Source: Emticicia soli
Lineage (GTDB): Bacteria > Bacteroidota > Bacteroidia > Cytophagales > Spirosomataceae
DNA length: 64,000 nt
Assembly (NCBI RefSeq): GCF_037860775.1
Contig: NZ_JBBEWC010000009.1
Coordinates: forward strand, 62,001 to 126,000
Reading direction: 5' to 3'
The position numbers and the translations under genes were made by a program. The notes beneath the pieces are model-generated. The model did no database searches. It was not told the origin of the DNA and saw nothing but the letters and a program-made list of their open reading frames with translations. This document shows positions 15,115 to 24,780 of the stretch, in pieces. Every line of letters begins with the position of its first letter. Position 1 is the first letter of the stretch.

Positions 15115-17685
15115 TTATCTCAAACTACGTAAGGTTTCTTCTAATTGAGTAAGGTCTTTCACTAGCACTTCGCGTGCTTTGCTGCCCTCAAATGGCCCTA
15201 CAATTCCGGCTCCTTCAAGCTGGTCGATTATTCTTCCGGCTCTGTTATAGCCTAGTTTCATTTTTCTTTGAATCAGCGAAGTGCTACCTTGTTGGTGAGT
15301 AACCAGCAGGCGTGCAGCTTCTTCAAACATTGGGTCAAGCTCTGATGGGTCAAAATCAAGCGTTTCGCTTTCTTCGTCTCCATAAAATTCTGGCAACATA
15401 TAAGCAGACTCATAAGCTCTCTGGCTACCAATAAATTCACAGATTTCTTCAACCTCTGGCGTATCAACAAACGGGCATTGCAAACGAACCATATCAGAGC
15501 CCATCGAAAGCAACATATCTCCATTACCTACCAATTGCTCAGAGCCGCCCGTATCTAAAATGGTGCGTGAGTCGATTTTAGAAGTAACTTTAAACGACAA
15601 ACGAGCAGGGAAGTTGGCCTTAATAAGACCTGTAATAACGTTTACCGATGGACGCTGGGTTGCTACAATTAAATGGATACCAATGGCACGGGCAAGCTGC
15701 GCCAAACGGGCAATTGGTTGCTCTACCTCTTTGCCGGCTGTCATCATCAAATCGGCCAACTCATCTATTACCAGTACAATATAAGGCAGATATTTATGCC
15801 CTTTTTCAGGGTTTAGTCGTCGCTGAACGAACTTCGCATTGTACTCACGAATATTACGTACACCCGCATCTTTCAACAAGTTGTAGCGACTATCCATTTC
15901 GATACAAAGCGAGTTAAGTGTATAGATTACTTTCTTGGTATCGGTAATAATAGCCTCTTCTGAGTTTGGCAACATGGCCAGAAAATGGCGCTCAATTTTG
16001 TTATATAGCGTAAGCTCTACCTTTTTAGGGTCAACTAGCACAAATTTTATTTGCGAAGGGTGTTTTTTGTAAAGCAGAGATGTAAGGATAACGTTCAAAC
16101 CAACCGATTTACCCTGACCCGTAGCCCCCGCCATCAATAAGTGAGGCATTTTGGCTAAGTCGGTAATATAGGCTTCGTTCGAGATGGTCTTCCCTAAAAT
16201 AATAGGCAACTCAAAGCTGCTTTTCTGGAATTTCTCGTTCGAAATAACCGATTTCATCGTAACCATTTCACGATTTTTGTTCGGCACTTCAATACCCACA
16301 GTACCTTTTCCTGGCATTGGGGCAATAATACGAATACCCAAAGCCGCAAGATTCAGGGCAATGTCATCTTCAAGATTCTTGATTTTAGAGATTCTGATAC
16401 CTGCATCGGGTACAATTTCGTATAGTGTTACAGTTGGCCCAATAGTAGCTTTAATGCTCGAAATCCCAATCTGGAAGTTTCGCATCGTTTCTACAATTTT
16501 GTTTTTATTGGCCTCAAGCTCTTCTTCGGTTACCTTGCCACCGGCATTGCTGTATTCGCTCAATAAAGTAATAGGCGGATATTGATAATTATCGAGGTCG
16601 AGCGTAGGGTCGTATAAACCAAAGTCTTTCAGTACTTTTTCGTTTACATCATCATCGTCAAGGTCTCCTTCAAAGTCTTCCTCTGCTGTATCATTGTTTC
16701 GGGTATCTTCAATGATAAAAGTCGGAGCTTTAACTGGCTCGCTAGGCGTAATAGTTCTGACAGGCTCTGGTTTTTCTACTTCAAGTTTAACGGCAGTATT
16801 ATTAACCGGAGCCGGGATTGGTTTCTCAATAAATGGTTTTTCGTCAAATGGTTTTGGTACTTCAATTTCTTCTTCGTACTGAGCCTGGTTATAGTCATTC
16901 TGAACAGGTTCTGTACGCCTTACTGGTTCTCTGAAACCATTATCTATATCCTCTAAGTCAACCTGTACCGCATTACGGATACGCTCGGTAGATACATCTT
17001 CTTTTGGCGGGCGGTTAAAGTATTTAGCCAGAAACCAGTCGTCGATATTGGTATAGCCATGAAAGAAAATAACCCATGCCGCCAATGCCAGTAAAATGAT
17101 TAAAATACCTCCAGAACCTATGGCATGATACAAAAACTTATTGACCGAATACCCGATACCTCCGCAGAAGACACCTGCTGGAAGCTCAAACAATAACACG
17201 AAATAACCTACAAAAATACTCGCCCAGAAAATATAGAAAATAGTTGCCAGCGTAAAGCGGTTAAGGCTTTGGGGCAATAAATCTCTTTTGAAAACCAATC
17301 GATAGCCTGACCAGAAAATAACAGGTAACCAGCCGAAGGCAGCTATACCAAACCATTCGAAAATAAAATAATGTGAGATATAGGCACCCATCAGACCCAT
17401 CATGTTGCTAGGCTTGCGGTCGGTTTGCTCAAGGGCAGCACTAAAAGTACGTTGAACAATATCCTGGTCGGCATCGCCTACCATGAGGTGCGACAAAAAC
17501 GATACAAGAAGAATAACTGACAGAATTAGTAGAAAGATACCAAACGCTAATAGGTAGCTGTCTGTACTCACATTGAACTCAATAGGCTTTTGAGTTCCCT
17601 GAGTTCCGCTGCTACTTGGGCCTTTCGAAGGAGTACGTGGCGTATTCTTCGGCGGCTGTTTTTTGCGAAATGTATTACTAGACAT
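15115..17685 (-). CDS. ftsK: DNA translocase FtsK/SpoIIIE
   Basis: An 856-residue protein. A basic N-terminal tail (1-35) precedes four membrane segments (about 45-215), then an acidic, proline-rich linker (about 235-365), and the RecA-like motor. Walker A GATGQGKSVGLN lies near residue 520, Walker B VLVIDELADLMM near 640, and IATQRPSVNVITG-type sensor residues follow. The C-terminal winged-helix gamma domain (about 790-850, QRKMKLGYNRAGRIIDQLE) recognises orienting DNA sequences. It moves chromosome ends during septation and supports dif resolution. The next gene downstream is lolA. Confidence 0.96.
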   Translation of the reverse strand: MSSNTFRKKQPPKNTPRTPSKGPSSSGTQGTQKPIEFNVSTDSYLLAFGIFLLILSVILLVSFLSHLMVGDADQDIVQRTFSAALEQTDRKPSNMMGLMGAYISHYFIFEWFGIAAFGWLPVIFWSGYRLVFKRDLLPQSLNRFTLATIFYIFWASIFVGYFVLLFELPAGVFCGGIGYSVNKFLYHAIGSGGILIILLALAAWVIFFHGYTNIDDWFLAKYFNRPPKEDVSTERIRNAVQVDLEDIDNGFREPVRRTEPVQNDYNQAQYEEEIEVPKPFDEKPFIEKPIPAPVNNTAVKLEVEKPEPVRTITPSEPVKAPTFIIEDTRNNDTAEEDFEGDLDDDDVNEKVLKDFGLYDPTLDLDNYQYPPITLLSEYSNAGGKVTEEELEANKNKIVETMRNFQIGISSIKATIGPTVTLYEIVPDAGIRISKIKNLEDDIALNLAALGIRIIAPMPGKGTVGIEVPNKNREMVTMKSVISNEKFQKSSFELPIILGKTISNEAYITDLAKMPHLLMAGATGQGKSVGLNVILTSLLYKKHPSQIKFVLVDPKKVELTLYNKIERHFLAMLPNSEEAIITDTKKVIYTLNSLCIEMDSRYNLLKDAGVRNIREYNAKFVQRRLNPEKGHKYLPYIVLVIDELADLMMTAGKEVEQPIARLAQLARAIGIHLIVATQRPSVNVITGLIKANFPARLSFKVTSKIDSRTILDTGGSEQLVGNGDMLLSMGSDMVRLQCPFVDTPEVEEICEFIGSQRAYESAYMLPEFYGDEESETLDFDPSELDPMFEEAARLLVTHQQGSTSLIQRKMKLGYNRAGRIIDQLEGAGIVGPFEGSKAREVLVKDLTQLEETLRSLR

Positions 17686-17720
17686 CTTTTAATTTTATAG
17701 GAAAGCAATGAATTTTAAAA

Positions 17721-17728
17721 CAAATATA
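17721..17728 (-). promoter_or_regulatory. Possible -7 box for ftsK
   Basis: Minus strand TATATTTG, 36 bp before the ATG. No TTG at the correct distance upstream. Confidence 0.35.
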
Positions 17729-17922
17729 TGAATTTTACAATAAAACCCCTTAAAATCTGATAAAATAGTATGTTAGGTATATGCAATGGCTTAATACCTA
17801 ATAAGGTATGAAATGCTAGCGCCTCCAAATTACTTTAAATTAAAAAGAAAAAATTTAGAAAGCAGTGCAGATTAAAATCATAAATAGCTGTTAATTCACA
17901 TTAATGATAAAACAGACTCAAA

Positions 17923-18357
17923 ATGGATAATTCACAGACATTACTCACCATAGCCATTGTTATTGTTTTTCCTGTATTTTTTATAGGTATGTGGGGTGGT
18001 ATTGGCTTCTTGATTGCAGCAATAGGAGGCTGGCAGGGTTTAGCAAGAAAATACGAAACAGCAAAAGATACTCCGCTTGACCAGAAGTTAACTGGTGAAT
18101 CAGGCAAGTTTGGTCTATCAAATTATAATTATACGCTCACAGTCGGGTTTTCGAACAACGGGTTGTTTTTTGCAACCAACCCATTGTTTAGAATCGGGCA
18201 TCCGCCCATGCTTATTCCATGGAGTGCTGTCAGAATAATTTCAGATGATGGTTCTATGCTCCATATAAAAGTTGACGAAACCAATATCTGGCTGAGGAAA
18301 AAACTATTAGCTAATTTTAAAACTTACTTACAACGACCACGAAACTCATGGTTATAA
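17923..18357 (+). CDS. Small membrane-anchored protein of unknown function
   Basis: A 144-residue protein not assigned to a family. One hydrophobic stretch near the N-terminus (about 8-35, TIAIVIVFPVFFIGMWGGIG continuing to AAIGG) would anchor it in the inner membrane. The remainder is soluble and strand-rich (YNYTLTVGFSNNGLFFATNP, then PMLIPWSAVRIISDDGSMLH), resembling a PH-like or small beta domain in which the conserved phrase LIPWSAVRII marks the core. Codon use is like its neighbours. It is a single gene transcribed away from ftsK. The opposite strand over its 3' end contains degenerate coding-like text. Confidence 0.65.
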   Translation: MDNSQTLLTIAIVIVFPVFFIGMWGGIGFLIAAIGGWQGLARKYETAKDTPLDQKLTGESGKFGLSNYNYTLTVGFSNNGLFFATNPLFRIGHPPMLIPWSAVRIISDDGSMLHIKVDETNIWLRKKLLANFKTYLQRPRNSWL

Positions 18358-18612
18358 GCTCTTCAAAAGTCTTATTATCAGGCTTGCCAATTGTATTTGC
18401 ATAGGTACTTGCTAAATACTCACCTTCTTTAAGTTTTACTTCTGCATGTATTCGAGTGATTTATTCTCACTTTTAGCATTGCTGCTAGTATAAAATTCTA
18501 CATTTTTTTACATAAATTTGTTAGAAACTGGTCTAGACAAGTTTGTGTGAATTGAATTTTTAAAATATTTTAATAATCTTTAAAAATGTTTTATTTTTTC
18601 TCGAAAAAATAC

Positions 18613-18620
18613 TAATTTTG
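18613..18620 (+). promoter_or_regulatory. -7 box of the cytochrome/DUF1501 operon
   Basis: TAATTTTG, an exact TAnnTTTG match, 32 bp before the ATG at 18652. The -33 region is AT-rich without TTG. Confidence 0.5.
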
Positions 18621-18651
18621 TTTCTTAGGCAAACTATTCAAATACCCTATA

Positions 18652-20997
18652 ATGAAAACTTTAACCGTAAAAATTAAATACTTTTTTATACTTAGCCTTA
18701 TTACGGTAAGCATAGCTTCTATTGTCTGGAATTGTACGAGCGCTTCGGCTGAAACCTCGGCCATGCCTGACGAAGTAGACTATAATTTTCATATCCGCCC
18801 CATACTGTCTGACCGTTGTTTTAAATGCCACGGCCCCGACGCTAATAAGAGAGAAGCCAATCTGCGCTTAGATACGCCCGAAGGAGCTTATGCTGCTTTA
18901 AAAGATAATCCTAAAGCTCATGCAATTGTAGCGGGTAATCCTGATTTATCAGAGGTTTTCCTGAGAATCACTACCAAAGATTCTACCCAAATAATGCCTC
19001 CTGTAGAGTCTAATCTTAAACTGACTCAGCACGAAATAGCACTGATTGAAAAATGGATAAAACAAGGCGCAAAATACAAAGCTCACTGGGCGTTTATTGA
19101 ACCAAAGAAAACCAATATCCCGAAAGCCGATGAAGACTGGGTAGTAAATGAAATCGATAATTTTGTTTACCATAAAATGGAAGAAAAAGGGCTTAAACCC
19201 AACAAAGAAGCTGATAAAGAACAATTGTTGAAACGTGTAAGTCTTGACTTAACCGGATTGCCCCCAAGTGTTGAAATGCAGGAGCGTTTCCTGAAAGATG
19301 ATTCGCCAAATGCCTATGAAAAAGTAGTAGATGAACTATTGAAAAATAAGCATTACGGCGAAAAAATGGCTACTTATTGGCTTGATGTAGCCCGCTATGC
19401 CGATTCACACGGTTATCAGGATGATGGTTTGCGCACGATGTGGCCCTGGCGAGATTGGGTGATTCATGCCTATAACCAGAATTATCCGTACGATAAGTTT
19501 TTAAGTTGGCAATTGGCAGGTGATTTATTGCCTAATCCTGATGGGAGTGGGTCGCCGTCGAAAGAAATGCTACTGGCTACAGGTTTTAACCGTAATCATA
19601 AAATTACGCAAGAGGGTGGGGTAATAGATGAAGAATACAGAGTAGAATACGTTACTGACCGTACCAATACCTTTGGTAAATCGTTTCTGGCGCTCACATT
19701 TGAATGTGCCAAATGCCACGACCATAAGTATGACCCTATATCGCAGAAAGACTATTACAGCACTTTTGCATTTTTCAATCAGGTGCCCGAAAAAGGTCTT
19801 TTCGGAACGATCGATGCTTCGTTTGCCGACCCACCAAATATGGCTATTACCGATGCCGATGTGAAATCTTTATTGAATTTCATCAATAAGAAAGATACAG
19901 CCAGAGTGATGGTAATGGTGATGAAAGATACTTCAAAAGTGCGTACTACTTATCTACTGGAAAGAGGTAATTACGATGCACACGGCGACTCAGTAACATT
20001 TGGCTTACCCAAGAGTATTCTGGCCTATGATACTACCCGATATGGCAAAGGCCGCCTAGGTTTAGTGAAATGGATGCTAGACAATAAAAATCCGCTTACG
20101 GCAAGAGTGTATGTCAATAGATTGTGGGCGCAGTTTTTTGGCAGAGGCATTGTTAAGACCTTAGGCGACTTTGGTATGCAGGGCGAATTGCCCTCACACC
20201 CTGAATTGCTTGACTGGCTGGCTGTAGATTTTAAAGAAAAAGGCTGGAATGTGAAGCGACTGGTGAAACAGATAGTTATGTCGGCTACTTACAGGCAATC
20301 GTCGGTTATTACAGATAAGCACCTCAAAACCGACCCTGAAAATATATTTCTGGCAAGAACGTCACGGATACGCTTACCTGCTGAAAATGTTCGTGATTAT
20401 GTATTGTCAAGCAGCGGAATTCTGAACGATGAAATAGGTGGGCCAAGTATTAAGCCTTATCAACCAAAAGGGCTATGGGAAGTGGCTACATCGGGCAGAG
20501 GTAGTTTGTCGAGATATGTTCAAGACCATGAGTCAGACCTTTATCGTAGGGGTATGTATGTGTTTATCAAGCGCACTGTGCCGCCACCTACCATGCTTAT
20601 TTTTGATGCCAGCAACCGTGACCAATGCGAGGTGCAACGGGTACGCACCAATACGCCTTTGCAAGCGCTTGTAATGATGAACGACCCACAAATGATGGAA
20701 GGCGCAAGAGTACTGGCCGAGAATCTGAGCCTTGAAAAAAGCTCTATTGATGAGAAACTCCAAAAGGCGTTCAGAAAGGTACTTTGCCGAATGCCTAAAG
20801 AAAAAGAAATGTCTGTTATTAAGCAGTATTTCGAGCATGAAGTGGGCCTTCTAAAGAAAGATTCCAAAAGAGCCGAACGGCTTCTGAATTTGGGCGAATA
20901 CAAGCATGAGTCAGTAAAAGACAAAGCTTCGGCGGCAGCCTTAATGCAAACAATACAGATGTTATACAACATGGAAGAGGCCATTATGAGAGTGTAG
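18652..20997 (+). CDS. Exported c-type cytochrome with DUF1549 and DUF1553 domains
   Basis: A 781-residue exported protein. A signal peptide (about 1-34) is followed by a Planctomycete-type cytochrome c domain with haem motif Cys56-Phe-Lys-Cys59-His60 and the distal phrase NLRLDTPEGAY; the region TQIMPPVESNLKLTQ supplies the Met ligand. The DUF1549 domain covers about 155-365 (WVVNEIDNFVYHKM, then WLDVARYADSHGYQDDG and ECAKCHDHKYDPIS, which contains a second CxxCH). DUF1553 covers about 465-720 (NPLTARVYVNRLWAQFFGRG). The family is frequent in Planctomycetes and found in Cytophagales, with unknown catalytic role. It heads a four-gene cluster. Confidence 0.9.
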   Translation: MKTLTVKIKYFFILSLITVSIASIVWNCTSASAETSAMPDEVDYNFHIRPILSDRCFKCHGPDANKREANLRLDTPEGAYAALKDNPKAHAIVAGNPDLSEVFLRITTKDSTQIMPPVESNLKLTQHEIALIEKWIKQGAKYKAHWAFIEPKKTNIPKADEDWVVNEIDNFVYHKMEEKGLKPNKEADKEQLLKRVSLDLTGLPPSVEMQERFLKDDSPNAYEKVVDELLKNKHYGEKMATYWLDVARYADSHGYQDDGLRTMWPWRDWVIHAYNQNYPYDKFLSWQLAGDLLPNPDGSGSPSKEMLLATGFNRNHKITQEGGVIDEEYRVEYVTDRTNTFGKSFLALTFECAKCHDHKYDPISQKDYYSTFAFFNQVPEKGLFGTIDASFADPPNMAITDADVKSLLNFINKKDTARVMVMVMKDTSKVRTTYLLERGNYDAHGDSVTFGLPKSILAYDTTRYGKGRLGLVKWMLDNKNPLTARVYVNRLWAQFFGRGIVKTLGDFGMQGELPSHPELLDWLAVDFKEKGWNVKRLVKQIVMSATYRQSSVITDKHLKTDPENIFLARTSRIRLPAENVRDYVLSSSGILNDEIGGPSIKPYQPKGLWEVATSGRGSLSRYVQDHESDLYRRGMYVFIKRTVPPPTMLIFDASNRDQCEVQRVRTNTPLQALVMMNDPQMMEGARVLAENLSLEKSSIDEKLQKAFRKVLCRMPKEKEMSVIKQYFEHEVGLLKKDSKRAERLLNLGEYKHESVKDKASAAALMQTIQMLYNMEEAIMRV

Positions 20998-21039
20998 GCT
21001 ACCTCTCTGATGTTCATCCACTTATCATAGATTTTTCTG

Positions 21040-22494
21040 ATGGAAAACGAGTTTTTTAAAAACAGATTGAATATCACCCGCCGCCATTTTCTGAGCAAAT
21101 CGGCCGTAGGTTTAGGTAGTATGGCGTTAGGTTCGCTATTGGTGCCTAATTTGTTCACAGGCGGAGAAGAAAGCCTTGCGCAATTGCCTTTGGGTTTGCC
21201 GCATTTTGCCCCTAAAGCCAAGCGAGTTATTTATCTGTTCCAGAATGGTGCTCCTTCGCAGCTAGAAACATTCGACTATAAACCATTGCTTAATAAAATG
21301 GCAGGTGAAGACCTGCCTGAATCTATCAGAGGCGGACAAAGATTAACGGGCATGACTGCCAGCCAGACTAAGTTCCCCTTGATTGGCTCTTATTTCGATT
21401 TTAAACAATACGGTCAATCGGGCGCTTGGGTAAGCGATATGTTTCCGAATATGGCCAAGATTGTTGATGAACTCTGTATTATTAAAACAATGAATACCGA
21501 GGCCATCAACCACGACCCTGCGCTGACTTTTATACAAACCGGTGCACAGGTGGGCAATCGCCCCAGTATGGGTGCATGGATGAGCTATGGTTTGGGTAGT
21601 GAAAACAAGAACCTACCTGCTTTCTGTGTTTTGCTTTCTCGTGGACGTGGCAATGGGCAAGGCGTTTATTCTAAACTCTGGACAAATGGTTTTCTGGACT
21701 CAACGCATCAAGGTGTGGTATTCAGTAGTGGCGAAGACCCGATTCTTTATCTGAAAGATACAGATGGCATAGACAAAGATTCTCGCCGCCGAATGCTGGA
21801 TAAACTGGCAGAACTGAACCATCTGGGTTTTGAAACAAACGGCGACCCCGAAGTGCAAGCCAAAGTACAACAATACGAAATGGCCTACCGTATGCAAACG
21901 GCTGTGCCTGAATTAACAGACCTTTCGAAAGAACCCGACCATATTGTAAAAATGTACGGCCCTGAATGTTTGGTGCCGGGCACTTATGCCGCCAATGTAT
22001 TATTGGCTCGCAAACTATCAGAATCAGGCGTACGCTTTGTACAACTATATCATCAGGGTTGGGACCAACACGGTAATCTGCCTAACGAAATGCCATTGCA
22101 AGCCGAAGACGTAGACCGCTCGTCGGCTGCTTTGATTATGGATTTAAAACAAAGAGGCTTATTAGACGAAACACTGGTAATATGGGGCGGCGAGTTTGGA
22201 AGAACAAACTATTGCCAGGGTACTTTTACCAAAGATAATTACGGTAGAGACCATCACCCAAGAGCGTACACAATCTGGATGGCAGGTGGTGGCGTGAAGC
22301 CCGGCATTGTTTATGGCGAAACCGACGAATTTGGTTACAATATCATCAAAGACCCTGTGCATATCAACGATTTCCACGCCACAGTTATGCACCTGATGGG
22401 CTTAAATCATGAACAATTAACCTATAAACACCTAGGTAGAAGATACAGACTGACTGACGTAGCAGGTAAGCTGGTGCCCGGCATTATAGCATAG
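21040..22494 (+). CDS. Tat-exported DUF1501 (sulfatase-like) protein
   Basis: A 484-residue protein with a twin-arginine signal (NITRRHFLSKSAVGLGSMAL, Arg14-Arg15) and the DUF1501 family fold related to alkaline phosphatase/sulfatase. Family blocks include VIYLFQNGAPSQLETFDYKP (about 64-83), FVQLYHQGWDQHGNL (about 336-350), ETLVIWGGEFGRTNYCQGT (about 377-395) and GRDHHPRAYTIWMAGGGVKPG (about 402-422), in which His and Asp residues likely bind metals. The gene starts 42 bp after the DUF1553 cytochrome gene. DUF1501 and DUF1549/DUF1553 genes are regular partners, implying joint action on an exported substrate, though none is established. Confidence 0.9.
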   Translation: MENEFFKNRLNITRRHFLSKSAVGLGSMALGSLLVPNLFTGGEESLAQLPLGLPHFAPKAKRVIYLFQNGAPSQLETFDYKPLLNKMAGEDLPESIRGGQRLTGMTASQTKFPLIGSYFDFKQYGQSGAWVSDMFPNMAKIVDELCIIKTMNTEAINHDPALTFIQTGAQVGNRPSMGAWMSYGLGSENKNLPAFCVLLSRGRGNGQGVYSKLWTNGFLDSTHQGVVFSSGEDPILYLKDTDGIDKDSRRRMLDKLAELNHLGFETNGDPEVQAKVQQYEMAYRMQTAVPELTDLSKEPDHIVKMYGPECLVPGTYAANVLLARKLSESGVRFVQLYHQGWDQHGNLPNEMPLQAEDVDRSSAALIMDLKQRGLLDETLVIWGGEFGRTNYCQGTFTKDNYGRDHHPRAYTIWMAGGGVKPGIVYGETDEFGYNIIKDPVHINDFHATVMHLMGLNHEQLTYKHLGRRYRLTDVAGKLVPGIIA

Positions 22495-22539
22495 CCTTGC
22501 TTCGTTTCTCAAACCACCTATTGCACCCTAAACATATCA

Positions 22540-24687
22540 ATGAATCGCTTTTTTAAAGTTTGCTCGTATCTTTTACTTGTATTCAATATTCTATTGGTTT
22601 TCTTACTCATTTTCGAAGCCAAAGTAAGAATTCCAGTTTGGGTTAGCCCTTTTGGTAGGCTACACCCAATGCTATTGCATTTGCCTATCGGGTTTGCGGT
22701 GGTATTGGTGTTACTCTTATTATTCAAAAAAGAAGTTGAAACTAAAAGCTATGCATTTCTTCTAAAACTCATATTGATAATAACAGCCCTTAGCTCATGT
22801 ATTGCTGCACTGATGGGTTTCTTTTTATCGAGAGAGGGGGGCTATGATGCTAATCTACTACAATGGCACAAATGGACGGGCGTAGGAGTAAGTTTGTTTA
22901 CCTATGCGCTTACATGGTTTCATGAAGAACTGGCGCAAAAAACAAAGATGCTTCAACTGGCATCGGTTGGTGGTTTGATACTTTTCATATTGGCCGGGCA
23001 TTTTGGCGCAGCTATCACACATGGCGAAAATTATGTGTTTGAAGCATTTGAAAAGAAGAAGGATATACAAGGCTTTTCGCAAGATAGCAGTATGTATCAG
23101 GCAGCAATTCAACCGATTCTGGAAAAGAAATGCTTTAGTTGTCATAACGACCAGAAAGTAAAAGGCGAACTCAACATGAGTAGTATTCAGAAAATTCTGA
23201 AAGGTGGGAAACATGGGGCTTTATGGAAAGCGGGTGATACGCTCAACAGTCTTTTGTTGCAAAGAGTGTACTTGCCTTTAGAACAAAAAGAACACATGCC
23301 GCCAAAAGGTAAAGAACAACTAACGGTTGAAGAAGTTGCCTTGCTGACAGCCTGGATTAAGGAAGGAGCCGACATGAAGAAGACAGTAAAAGATTATGTG
23401 CCATTATCAAAGGCTAAGGCTTTAGCGTTTAAAATAGCAGGCAGTAAGAGCACAGAAAAGACTTATAGCTTTGCCGAAGCCTCTGAAAGCACATTGGCAG
23501 AAGTAAATACGCCTTTTTGCGTGGTTGCACCTTTGGCTAATGGCTCGCCTGCCTTGGAAGCTGAATTTTTTGTAAGCCGTAAATTCGACCGTAAATCTTT
23601 AGAGAATTTATCGAAGGTAAAGGAACAATTGGTAGAATTGAGCTTGGCTAAAATGCCTGTGAAAGATGAAGATATTGCCTTAATAGCGAAATTCCCGAAC
23701 CTTGAAAAACTCAATCTGAATCAGACTGATATTACAGGTAATACGCTAGACCAACTTGCGCAATGCAAATTATTGAATTCGGTTGCGCTTTCGGGTACAA
23801 AAATAAGTAAGGATAAACTACAAAAATTATTAATACTTCCGGCACTGACAGAGGTTTTTGTATGGAATACCTCGCTTGATTCGGTGGCTATACAAGCGCT
23901 TTCAAAACAATTCCCAAGAGTAACCATAAATGGTGGATACAGAGAAGACCCGAATGAGATTTTGAAACTTAACCCGCCTATTCTGGTAAATGAAGAGTTT
24001 ATTTTGAAAAAGAATACAGCAATAGAATTGAAGCATACGCTTAAAAACGTACAGATTCATTACACTTTAGATGGCCAGAATCCTGATTCTACTACACAGA
24101 CAATTTATGATAAACCGCTGGTAGTAGATAATTATACACGCATTAAGGCAATGGCAACCAAAGATGGCTGGCGTGCCAGCGGAAGAATCGATTATACTTT
24201 CTTCAAATCAAGTTTCAGTGCTGATACAGCTATTTTGCTTTCAGAGCCTAATCCGAGATACACAGGTAAAGGAGCAAAAAACCTGATAGATTTAAAGAAA
24301 GGCCCTATCGATAACCATCAGGATGCCGCATGGTTGGGTTACCAGAACAAAGATTTTGTGAGCTTGATTGAATTCAAAAAGCCTGTGCCGCTTACTACCA
24401 TTACTATCAGCTATCTGCAAAAAATAGGCTCGCATATTATGCCGCCTGCCGAAGTAGAAGTTTGGGGTGGCAATAGCGAAGCAGATTTAAAGAAATTGCA
24501 AAAGGTAATGCCAGAACAACCGGAAAAGATGCAGGATAATGCTAATCTGGGCATAAATGTATCTATTAAGCAAGGTTCCTATAAAGTGATAAAGCTAATA
24601 GTAAAACCTTTACCAAAATTACCCAAATGGCACTCAGACAAAGGCAAACCGGGTTGGTTCTTTATAGATGAAGTACTTTTTAACTAG
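22540..24687 (+). CDS. DUF2231 membrane cytochrome c with LRR and chitobiase-like domains
   Basis: A 715-residue mosaic. Residues 1-165 carry about five membrane segments of the DUF2231 type (LHPMLLHLPIGFAVVLVLLL). A cytochrome c domain follows with Cys198-Phe-Ser-Cys201-His202 and a downstream HMPPKGKEQL Met-ligand region (about 250). Leucine-rich-repeat-like units occupy about 365-455 (FPNLEKLNLNQTDITGNTLD). A chitobiase/FN3-like domain covers about 490-555 (IHYTLDGQNPDS), and the C-terminus looks like a discoidin/F5-8 sheet domain. It would anchor electron transfer at the inner membrane and bind substrate outside. It starts 45 bp after the DUF1501 gene. Confidence 0.85.
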   Translation: MNRFFKVCSYLLLVFNILLVFLLIFEAKVRIPVWVSPFGRLHPMLLHLPIGFAVVLVLLLLFKKEVETKSYAFLLKLILIITALSSCIAALMGFFLSREGGYDANLLQWHKWTGVGVSLFTYALTWFHEELAQKTKMLQLASVGGLILFILAGHFGAAITHGENYVFEAFEKKKDIQGFSQDSSMYQAAIQPILEKKCFSCHNDQKVKGELNMSSIQKILKGGKHGALWKAGDTLNSLLLQRVYLPLEQKEHMPPKGKEQLTVEEVALLTAWIKEGADMKKTVKDYVPLSKAKALAFKIAGSKSTEKTYSFAEASESTLAEVNTPFCVVAPLANGSPALEAEFFVSRKFDRKSLENLSKVKEQLVELSLAKMPVKDEDIALIAKFPNLEKLNLNQTDITGNTLDQLAQCKLLNSVALSGTKISKDKLQKLLILPALTEVFVWNTSLDSVAIQALSKQFPRVTINGGYREDPNEILKLNPPILVNEEFILKKNTAIELKHTLKNVQIHYTLDGQNPDSTTQTIYDKPLVVDNYTRIKAMATKDGWRASGRIDYTFFKSSFSADTAILLSEPNPRYTGKGAKNLIDLKKGPIDNHQDAAWLGYQNKDFVSLIEFKKPVPLTTITISYLQKIGSHIMPPAEVEVWGGNSEADLKKLQKVMPEQPEKMQDNANLGINVSIKQGSYKVIKLIVKPLPKLPKWHSDKGKPGWFFIDEVLFN

Positions 24688-24693
24688 AGATTA

Positions 24694-24742
24694 TATTGTC
24701 TGAACTTTGCCGGTACGCCGCTCCGGCAAAGTTCAGACAATA
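24694..24742. repeat. Perfect 20-bp inverted repeat between cytochrome and hydrolase genes
   Basis: Arms 24694-24713 and 24723-24742 are perfectly complementary around a 9 nt loop (TACGCCGCT). The right arm ends CAGACAATA with no T run, so it is not a standard terminator. It could be an mRNA-stability hairpin or a dispersed palindromic element. Confidence 0.8.
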
Positions 24743-24780
24743 ATCACTAAATCATTAATTCACTCAATTACTAAATACCC

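Noticed and set aside
16184..16585. 133-codon plus-strand frame inside ftsK
   Set aside because: Antisense to the FtsK motor domain, no family match visible.
20541..21221. 226-codon minus-strand frame across the DUF1553/DUF1501 junction
   Set aside because: It is antisense to two well-supported genes and shows no recognisable motif.
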